Position numbers and translations under genes: made by a program
Shown here: one piece after another, positions 58,686-64,000 of the stretch
How the letters are laid out: every line of letters begins with the position of its first letter
Position numbering within the stretch: position 1 is the first letter of the stretch
Assembly: GCA_964592425.1 (NCBI GenBank)
Contig: CAZQCG010000007.1
Span: forward strand, 86,568 to 150,567
Source: Viridilinea sp964592425
GTDB taxonomy: Bacteria; Chloroflexota; Chloroflexia; Chloroflexales; Chloroflexaceae
DNA: 64,000 nt
Direction of reading: 5' to 3'
Notes under the pieces: generated by a model
Database searches by the model: none
Seen by the model: only the letters and a program-made list of their open reading frames with translations
Told to the model about the DNA's origin: nothing

Positions 58686-59705
58686 TCAGGTAGAGCCTGA
58701 AGCCGCCGTACAGGCATAACAGTGCGCCCCCACGCGGATCGCACGTCCGGCGATGTGCTCTGGCCTCACCTCAAAGATCGTTTGCGGCAGCGCCATGTCA
58801 AGCATCTGGTTGAAATCACAATCGTAGAGACGCCCATCCCAGCCCACCGAGAGGGTTGTGTGACACATCAACCCCGCGATTGTCGCCGGGTTGAAGCTGT
58901 TGACCAGCAATTCCATATAGTTCTGCAACTCGCCGCTGGTCGCCAGGTGATCGAGGTAACGACTGATCGGCATGTTGGTCAAGGTGTAGAGCTTTGTGAA
59001 GCGGATGCCGTAGCGTGCCCCCAGTTCACGCCGCCACTCGGCCTCCAGGGTGCGCTGCGCCTCCGGCAGCTTCGCACCAACCGGGTTGGTGATCAGGTTA
59101 AGGATCGGGCCACCCTCGGCCCCATAGCCCAGTCGGTTAAACTCCTGCAGCGCCGCAATCGACTGCTCAAAAACACCCTCGCCACGCTGCGCATCGGTCT
59201 CGGCAGGGGCATAGTGTGGCAATGAGGCCAGTACCTCAACCTGCTGCTCAGCCAGAAAAGCGGGCAGGTAGGCATAGTTCGGCAGGCGCGTGATCGTCAG
59301 GTTGCAACGGTCGATCACATGCCGCCCCATAGCGCGTGCTCGGCGCACCATACTATCGAATGCAGGATGCAGCTCAGGTGCGCCTCCCGTAATGTCCAGT
59401 GTCTCAATCTCCGCCGTCTCCAGCAAGCTCAAACACGCCTCCACCACCTCTGGCGGCATCACCTCGCGTCGATCCGGCCCCGCATCAACGTGGCAATGGT
59501 GACAGGTCTGGTTACAGCGCCGGCCAACATTGATCTGCAATACGGTAACCCGCTCTGCTGCCCGCAACGTCCCATACCCGGCTCCGGCCAGGGTTGCGCT
59601 AAAACGTGGCAGCGGCAACCCGGCCAGCAGCCGGCGTTGCGCCTCCGGTGCGGCCAGTTCATGCCCGCGCCGCTGTAAGGTAGGAATCAGACTGATCGTC
59701 GCCAT
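58686..59705 (-). CDS. arsS: Arsenosugar-biosynthesis radical SAM protein ArsS-like
   Basis: The 339-residue frame has the radical SAM motif C64-x3-C68-x2-C71 (GRRCNQTCHHC) in a partial TIM barrel, LDITGGAPELHPAFDSMVRRA, and a C-terminal domain with CHTTLSVGWDGRLYDCDFNQMLDMA and HCYACTAASGST. ArsS is linked to arsenosugar synthesis; some family members are annotated as selenoproteins. The frame ends in TGA exactly where relatives have Cys (or Sec), after TAASGST. If TGA is read as Sec, translation continues U-SGAVVSP to TGA 58662-58664. ATG 59705 follows AGGTG by 4 bases. No arsM neighbour is seen. Confidence 0.85.
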   Translation of the reverse strand: MATISLIPTLQRRGHELAAPEAQRRLLAGLPLPRFSATLAGAGYGTLRAAERVTVLQINVGRRCNQTCHHCHVDAGPDRREVMPPEVVEACLSLLETAEIETLDITGGAPELHPAFDSMVRRARAMGRHVIDRCNLTITRLPNYAYLPAFLAEQQVEVLASLPHYAPAETDAQRGEGVFEQSIAALQEFNRLGYGAEGGPILNLITNPVGAKLPEAQRTLEAEWRRELGARYGIRFTKLYTLTNMPISRYLDHLATSGELQNYMELLVNSFNPATIAGLMCHTTLSVGWDGRLYDCDFNQMLDMALPQTIFEVRPEHIAGRAIRVGAHCYACTAASGST

Positions 59706-59841
59706 ACGCACCTACTTCAGATATGTGGCCACAAGTTGCGCCACTCCCTGTACAATAATGCCTGACAAATGCCTGCCCTGGCGAGACAGAGATACTCGCC
59801 AGAGCGAAGATCTAGTAACCAGCGTCCTGGTCGGAGGAACT

Positions 59842-60234
59842 ATGGAACACCGGGTAAGCTACAAGGTCTATTACGAAGATACCGACAGCCTTGGAGTTGT
59901 CTACTACGCCAACTATCTCAAATACCTCGAGCGCGGGCGCACCGAGTTTGTCGGTGCCCAGGGGCGCCCCATCCAGGACTGGAATCACGATGGCTTCTTC
60001 TTCGTTGTCTACGCCCTGAAGATGAAGTTCAAACGCTCAGCCACTCTCGGCGATCTGATCGAGGTCGTTTCGAGCTTTCGCCTTAGTTCAGCCTACCGCG
60101 GACGTTTCAGCCAGCGGATCGAGTGCCGTGGCGAGTTGATGGTTGAGGCTGAAGTCGATATCGTCTGTGTTGACCAGCACCAGCAACTGCGTGAGTTCCC
60201 CCAACTCGAGCGGGAGTCACTAGAGGGCGTTTAG
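59842..60234 (+). CDS. Acyl-CoA thioesterase, YbgC/4-hydroxybenzoyl-CoA thioesterase family
   Basis: The 130-residue hotdog-fold product has the YbgC signature VYYEDTDSLGVVYYANYLKYLERGRTEF near the start, with the catalytic Asp of the DTD run, and a C-terminal RGELMVEAEVDIVCVD strand. Family members hydrolyse acyl-CoA or acyl-ACP thioesters, often with the Tol-Pal cluster in Proteobacteria, a context that is absent here. ATG 59842 follows GGAGGA by 5 bases. It is transcribed alone, ending before a bidirectional hairpin at 60361. Confidence 0.93.
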   Translation: MEHRVSYKVYYEDTDSLGVVYYANYLKYLERGRTEFVGAQGRPIQDWNHDGFFFVVYALKMKFKRSATLGDLIEVVSSFRLSSAYRGRFSQRIECRGELMVEAEVDIVCVDQHQQLREFPQLERESLEGV

Positions 60235-60360
60235 CGCCAATCCTTTGCACCTCCACCAGCTTGTCCCTCGTAGCGCACCACAAGTGAACGAGGATGATCT
60301 TGAGTGTACCCTAATCCTCCTCCCAGACCATTAGCAGGAGGCAGGGGATCCATCCCACAA

Positions 60361-60403
60361 CCTAAAGAGCTGACCGGTCGCAAAGACCAATCAGCTCTTT
60401 AGG
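60361..60403. terminator. Bidirectional terminator between ybgC-like and rplL
   Basis: CCTAAAGAGCTGA (60361-60373) and TCAGCTCTTTAGG (60391-60403) form a perfect 13-bp stem, and GGTC/GACC can extend the pairing in the loop. The stem's A/T-rich ends suit termination of both converging genes. Confidence 0.85.
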
Positions 60404-60438
60404 GATCGCGCTGGTTGTGACAGCCCTGGCGGGCAGTA

Positions 60439-60849
60439 CTACTTGATCACCGCTGTCGCCCCGGCCTCGACCAGCTTGGCCTTGGCAGCCTCGGCCTCCT
60501 CCTTTGAGATGGCCTCCTTGACCGGCTTGGGCGCAGCCTCTACCAGATCCTTGGCCTCCTTCAGGCCCAGGCTGGTGAGCTCACGCACGGCCTTGATCAC
60601 CTGAATCTTGTTCGCACCGATTTCCTGCAGAATGACATCGAACTCTGTCTGCTCCTCAACCGGAGCAGCTGGGGCCGCGCTTTCACCGCCTGCCGCTGCC
60701 GCACCAGGGCCAGCGAAACCGCCCATCATCATCGGGGCCGCCGCCGTGACGCCCCACTTGTCTTCCATCGTCTTCTTCAGCTCGACCAGTTCGAGCACAT
60801 TCAGTGTCTCGATCGACTCGATGATCGTGTTAATCTTGTCGCTCGCCAT
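60439..60849 (-). CDS. rplL: 50S ribosomal protein L7/L12
   Basis: The 136-residue product has the N-terminal dimerisation domain (IIESIETLNVLELVELKKTMEDKWGV), an Ala/Gly/Pro-rich hinge (GGFAGPGAAAAGGESAAPAAP) and the C-terminal factor-binding domain (FDVILQEIGANKIQVIKAVRELTSLGLKEAKDLVE). Multiple copies form the stalk that recruits EF-Tu and EF-G. It follows rplJ by 41 bases and is the last gene of the operon, before the 60361 hairpin. Length is slightly longer than E. coli L7/L12 because of the hinge. Confidence 0.97.
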   Translation of the reverse strand: MASDKINTIIESIETLNVLELVELKKTMEDKWGVTAAAPMMMGGFAGPGAAAAGGESAAPAAPVEEQTEFDVILQEIGANKIQVIKAVRELTSLGLKEAKDLVEAAPKPVKEAISKEEAEAAKAKLVEAGATAVIK

Positions 60850-60890
60850 CGCAATACTACTCCTTGAAGCTAGCTCACTTACTATGTCGG

Positions 60891-61430
60891 CTAAGCTGCG
60901 TTCTCCGTTGCCGGCTGCAGTTGATCGATCCGCGCCTGAATGACCAGCGCCACATTCGTGATTGCCGCATTAAGCACACCGACGACGCCCGTCACCGGGG
61001 CAATGACGCCGCCAAGTACCTGCGCCAGGGCCTGCTCACGGGTGGGCAGGCGCATCACCGCATCAAGCCCTTCGGCGCTGATCGCGCTATTGCCAAGCAG
61101 ACCACCTTTGACCTTCAGCGGCTTCTGGGGCACCTTGCTGGCGTCCAGCAGCACTTTGGCTACCCGTGCAATCTCCTCGTACCCGAAGATCACAGCCGTC
61201 GGCCCTTCAAGCACCGACTCGATCTGTTCCTTGCCCACATTGCGGGCGGCGATGCGCAGCAGCGTATTCTTTGCAACGATCATCTCGGCACCCTGCTCGC
61301 GCAGCTTGTTGCGCAGCGTCGACAACTCGGCCACGCTGAGACCGCGGTAGTCAGCCACGACCGCCAGCTGCGAGCGCTCCATCTTCTCGGTTAGCTCGGC
61401 AACCAGATCAACCTTACGCTGAGTTGGCAT
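60891..61430 (-). CDS. rplJ: 50S ribosomal protein L10
   Basis: The 179-residue product matches L10: MPTQRKVDLVAELTEKM, VADYRGLSVAELSTLRNKLRE, ...VAKNTLLRIA, PTAVIFGYEE, LKVKGGLLGN, ending in an Ala-rich helix to which L7/L12 dimers bind. ATG 61430 follows GAGAGGGGG; the frame continues 23 codons upstream into the leader but is not coding there. L10 with L12 would bind the rplJ leader to limit its own synthesis in the standard autogenous loop. Confidence 0.97.
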   Translation of the reverse strand: MPTQRKVDLVAELTEKMERSQLAVVADYRGLSVAELSTLRNKLREQGAEMIVAKNTLLRIAARNVGKEQIESVLEGPTAVIFGYEEIARVAKVLLDASKVPQKPLKVKGGLLGNSAISAEGLDAVMRLPTREQALAQVLGGVIAPVTGVVGVLNAAITNVALVIQARIDQLQPATENAA

Positions 61431-61691
61431 GTTTTCACCCCCTCTCCTGGTTGGGATTGGCCTGCGCCACGCCGGCGGGCGGTAGATCCACAGGCCCAAA
61501 CAAAAGCGGCCATCGGTCAGTTAGACCGGTGACCGCAGGCGTACGCCGCAACGGCGTACGTCTATCGACAAAGCAGGCACAACCTGCACTATCGACGAGC
61601 TGGTCTACCTCGACCGGTGGCCCACAGGCCATTAAGGACATTTGCCCACCGGCGGTCTAGGGTAGCACTATGAAGCGCCGAAGCGCGCTCT
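61431..61691 (-). promoter_or_regulatory. rplJ leader, candidate L10 autoregulatory region
   Basis: The ~260-base spacer between rplA and rplJ has no frame but is structured: a perfect 9-bp stem CGTACGCCG/CGGCGTACG with a 3-base loop (61540-61560), a CGGTC/GACCG pairing (61514-61528), and further GC-rich repeats. In many bacteria this spacer folds as the L10 leader where L10-L12 binds mRNA. I infer the same role from position and folding. The kink-turn residues were not identified. Confidence 0.55.
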
Positions 61692-62408
61692 TCAGGCTAT
61701 CACGGCAGTCTGAGCCAGGCTCGGGTTGACCGGAATACCTGGTCCCATTGTACTGCTCAGGGTCACGCTCCGAATATAGGTGCCCTTGGCCCCGCTGGGC
61801 TTGGCTGCCTTGACTGCGTCCATCAGAGACACGAAGTTGGCATGGATCTGCTCGGGCGTAAAGCTGAGCTTCCCAATCGCCACATGCAGGATGCCGGTCT
61901 TATCATTGCGGAACTCGACACGCCCGCCGCGAACTTCGCGAATGGTACGGGGCAGATCGTCGGCAGGCACAATTGTGCCACTCTTCGGGTTCGGCATCAA
62001 CCCACGCGGGCCGAGCTTGCGCCCGATCCGCCCGACCTTGCCCATCAAATCGGGGGTCGCAATCGCCACATCGAAATCAAAGAAATTCTCTTTGTCGATC
62101 CGGGCGATCAATTCGTCACTACCGGCAAAGGTGGCCCCTGCATCAAGGGCCGCTTGCACTGCATCGCCCTGGCAGAAGACCAGCACGCGTACCACGCGGC
62201 CCGTCCCGTGGGGTAGGGCGACCGTTGTCCGAATATTCTGATCAGCGTGGCGTGGGTCAATCCCCAGCCGTAGATGCAGTTCAACTGTCGCATCGAACTT
62301 GACGTAGCTCGTCTCTCGCAGCAGGCCGATCGCCTCTTCTGGGCTGTAGAGGTTATTCTTGTCGACCTTACTCGCTACTTCGCGATATTTCTTGCCGTGT
62401 TTGGCCAT
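61692..62408 (-). CDS. rplA: 50S ribosomal protein L1
   Basis: The 238-residue product has the L1 landmarks: MAKHGKKYREVASKVDKNNLYS, FDATVELHLRLGIDPRHADQNIRTTVALPHGTG, the DLMGKVGRIGRKLGPRGLMPNPKSGT RNA-binding loop and SFTPEQIHANF. It binds 23S rRNA at the E-site stalk and can repress its own operon. ATG 62408 begins the conserved sequence; the upstream 17 codons in frame are not. It lies 57 bases after rplK. Confidence 0.97.
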   Translation of the reverse strand: MAKHGKKYREVASKVDKNNLYSPEEAIGLLRETSYVKFDATVELHLRLGIDPRHADQNIRTTVALPHGTGRVVRVLVFCQGDAVQAALDAGATFAGSDELIARIDKENFFDFDVAIATPDLMGKVGRIGRKLGPRGLMPNPKSGTIVPADDLPRTIREVRGGRVEFRNDKTGILHVAIGKLSFTPEQIHANFVSLMDAVKAAKPSGAKGTYIRSVTLSSTMGPGIPVNPSLAQTAVIA

Positions 62409-62465
62409 GAGAAATTTACTCCTGGTGGTACTGGCGGGCATGCGCCCTCCCACGATCAACCCTAA

Positions 62466-62891
62466 TCAATCAACGATCTTAATCCCCATGCTGCGGGCGG
62501 TGCCAGCAACAACACGCTCAGCCGCCTCAACATCATTGGCATTCATATCGGGCAACTTCTGCTGTGCGATCTGGCGCAATTGAGCCCGGGTGATCTGGCC
62601 AACGCTTGTGCGATTGGGCGTGCCTGATCCCTTTGCTGCCCCGGCTGCTTTACGCAGCAAGTCAGCGGCAGGCGGAGTGAGCAGACGCACGGCAAAGGAG
62701 CGGTCGCTGAAGATCGAGATCTCCACCGGCACGATACTGCCAGCCTGGGCAGCCGACTTCTCGTTGTACTCCTTCACAAAGCCCATAATGTTGATCCCGT
62801 ACTGGCCCAGGGCCGGGCCAACGGGCGGGGCCGGCGTCGCCTTTCCAGCCGGCAACTGCAGTTTGACCACCCCAACGAGTTTCTTCGCCAC
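62466..62891 (-). CDS. rplK: 50S ribosomal protein L11
   Basis: The 141-residue product begins MAKKLVGVVKLQLPAGKATPAPPVGPALGQYGINIMGF, the strongly conserved L11 N-terminal domain (thiostrepton site), and ends with the DMNANDVEAAERVVAGTARSMGI helix. It forms the GTPase-associated center with 23S rRNA. The gene follows nusG by 94 bases on the minus strand. Length is exactly typical. Confidence 0.98.
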   Translation of the reverse strand: MAKKLVGVVKLQLPAGKATPAPPVGPALGQYGINIMGFVKEYNEKSAAQAGSIVPVEISIFSDRSFAVRLLTPPAADLLRKAAGAAKGSGTPNRTSVGQITRAQLRQIAQQKLPDMNANDVEAAERVVAGTARSMGIKIVD

Positions 62892-62985
62892 GTCACATTC
62901 TCCTCTGTATGGAGGCCGTAGCCCCCTCCCTCATCCGCTTCGGCGGCGAGGTAACCAGTTGCTGAGCACCTTGCCGGTGCTCGCG

Positions 62986-63558
62986 TTAATCAACCAGACG
63001 TGTCACCTGCAAAAAGTCCAGTTCAACCGGCGCTTCGCGCCCGAAGAAGGAGACCAGTACGCGCACCCGCCCGCGCTCATGGTCGATCGCATCAACAACA
63101 CCCTCAAAATCAGTGAAGGGGCCGTCAATGATCTTCACTGCCTGGCCCTTCTGGTAGCTTACGCGAACCTTGGGTGCCTCACCCTCCATCTGCTTGAGGA
63201 TAGTCTTGACTTCGTCATCCTCAAGCGGCGTCGGTTTGTTGCCATGCCCGACGAAACTGGTCACCCCGGGTGTGTTGCGTACCACATACCACGAGTCATC
63301 GGTGAGGCACATCTGCACGAGCACATAGCCCGGGTAGATCTTCTTGTTGACCGTGCGGCGCTGACCGTTCTTGATCTCGATCTCTTCTTCGGTCGGCACA
63401 ATCACCCGAAAGATCTGATTGTGCATCTCCATCGAATCAATGCGATGCTCAAGATTTTGCTTGACCTTATTCTCATAGCCCGAGTATGTGTGGATCACAT
63501 ACCAGCGACGATCATCGGTCTCCGGCGCAGTCGCCGTGTTGTTCTCTTCCTCAGACAC
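62986..63558 (-). CDS. nusG: Transcription termination/antitermination factor NusG
   Basis: The 190-residue product has the NGN domain (RRWYVIHTYSGYENKVKQNLEHRI, KIYPGYVLVQMCLTDDSWYVVRNTPGVTSFVG) and a C-terminal KOW domain (KGQAVKIIDGPFTDFEGVVDAIDHERGRVRVLVSFFGRE). NusG couples RNA polymerase to Rho or the ribosome. It directly follows secE (33 bases), the standard bacterial order. The first ~15 residues are acidic and variable. Length is slightly above E. coli NusG. Confidence 0.98.
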   Translation of the reverse strand: MSEEENNTATAPETDDRRWYVIHTYSGYENKVKQNLEHRIDSMEMHNQIFRVIVPTEEEIEIKNGQRRTVNKKIYPGYVLVQMCLTDDSWYVVRNTPGVTSFVGHGNKPTPLEDDEVKTILKQMEGEAPKVRVSYQKGQAVKIIDGPFTDFEGVVDAIDHERGRVRVLVSFFGREAPVELDFLQVTRLVD

Positions 63559-63591
63559 ACCAGACCCCCGTGGTGATCACATGCGCCACCT

Positions 63592-63822
63592 TCACGATAC
63601 CAGATCTACCAGGGTCGTATAGAGGTACAGGAAGATTGCATCGCTGACGAAAAGTAGCAGGCCAATAATCAATGAGATGATAATCACGACGATCGTCAGA
63701 CGAATGGTCTCTTCCCGTGTCGGCCAGACGACCTTGCGTAACTCACTCCGCGTTTCGCGGAAGGTTCGCACGACGATATGCTCTTGCTGTTGTTCTTTGG
63801 TGTCTTTGGCCACGGCCATCAT
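63592..63822 (-). CDS. secE: Preprotein translocase subunit SecE
   Basis: The ~75-residue product has the single-helix SecE of most bacteria: an amphipathic VRTFRETRSELRKVVWPTREETIR and one C-terminal membrane helix LTIVVIIISLIIGLLLFVSDAIFLYL. It clamps SecY in the translocation channel. Two adjacent ATGs exist at 63822 and 63819; AGAGG lies 4 and 7 bases before them, so the second is slightly better. It is upstream of nusG on the same transcript. Confidence 0.96.
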   Translation of the reverse strand: MMAVAKDTKEQQQEHIVVRTFRETRSELRKVVWPTREETIRLTIVVIIISLIIGLLLFVSDAIFLYLYTTLVDLVS

Positions 63823-63852
63823 CGATCCTCTAATGCGGATTGAGGATGCGTG

Positions 63853-63902
63853 CTTGCAGATTGCAGCAACAGCCGCTCAGGGCTTGCGCTGCGATCTGCA
63901 AG
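63853..63902. terminator. Hairpin between tuf and secE
   Basis: CTTGCAGATTGCAGC (63853-63867) and GCTGCGATCTGCAAG (63888-63902) form a 15-bp stem with one mismatch and a 20-base loop. It lies between tuf and secE and could attenuate or process the transcript. Confidence 0.6.
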
Positions 63903-63928
63903 CGACAATCGACAATCTGCCGAAGGCG

Positions 63929-64000
<72 letters not shown>

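Noticed and set aside
61431..61691. Small frames in the rplA-rplJ spacer
   Set aside because: They lack ribosome sites and overlap stable hairpins; a regulatory leader explains the spacer better.

Overview
The window is high-GC bacterial chromosome, most likely from a filamentous member of the Chloroflexota (order Chloroflexales, relatives of Chloroflexus, Oscillochloris or Roseiflexus). The assignment is an inference. It rests on the overall gene style, a PPC-repeat secreted protease ending in a hydrophobic FLPFVRR tail, a bacterial deoxyhypusine-synthase-like protein, large polytopic glycosyltransferase-like proteins and class II polyphosphate kinase. No photosynthesis gene lies in the window.

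Layout. 1-7.5 kb: CorA-type Mg transporter, deoxyhypusine-synthase-like enzyme, a MITE-like palindromic insertion, the groESL operon under two CIRCE operators, sfsA and etfBA. 7.5-15.6 kb (minus strand): a giant secreted M4 metalloprotease with eight PPC domains, then a YihY/HisRS-like gene pair. 15.7-21.2 kb: an overlapping three-gene unit of two ATP-grasp ligases and a membrane glycosyltransferase. 21.2-26.6 kb: a solitary TnpB gene, an orphan small protein, panB-panC, a transposase scrap and a Uma2 nuclease. 26.6-34.5 kb: cobalamin adenosyltransferase, acyltransferase, DUF1405 membrane protein, a REC-GAF-alpha/beta-hydrolase fusion, a collapsed phosphonate (C-P lyase) locus, PPK2 and a CsbD stress protein. 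34.5-38.8 kb (minus): a glycosyltransferase operon with a duplicated-domain partner, and a double-GAF protein. 39.1-46.5 kb: ClpC, a response regulator/histidine kinase pair, and a radical-SAM-like protein lacking its cluster cysteines. 46.8-60.2 kb: ComEA-like protein with a degenerate repeat tract, endonuclease IV, three large membrane proteins, CinA-like protein, endonuclease III, a DUF2064 transferase, Pth, an ArsS-type radical SAM protein with a possible selenocysteine codon, and a YbgC thioesterase. 60.4-64.0 kb (minus): tuf-secE-nusG-rplK-rplA-rplJ-rplL.

How parts work together. Protein quality control (GroESL, ClpC), translation (L1, L7/L12, L10, L11, NusG, SecE, EF-Tu, Pth) and base-excision repair (Nfo, Nth) are ordinary core functions. 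Cell-surface carbohydrate assembly recurs in three places (18-21, 34.5-37.6 and 48.6-56 kb). The phosphorus-related stretch at 31-34 kb shows active decay: phnG, phnI/phnD, phnC and phnE are scraps around an intact phnH, next to an intact polyphosphate kinase.

Promoters here often show an extended -10 (TGN-TAYAAT/TATACT) with little or no -35, and two starts look leaderless. Most attractive for follow-up are the REC-GAF-hydrolase fusion, the ATP-grasp pair operon, the cysteine-less radical-SAM-like protein, the ArsS UGA codon and the phosphonate-locus collapse. All family calls are from reading the translated sequences; no database search was run.
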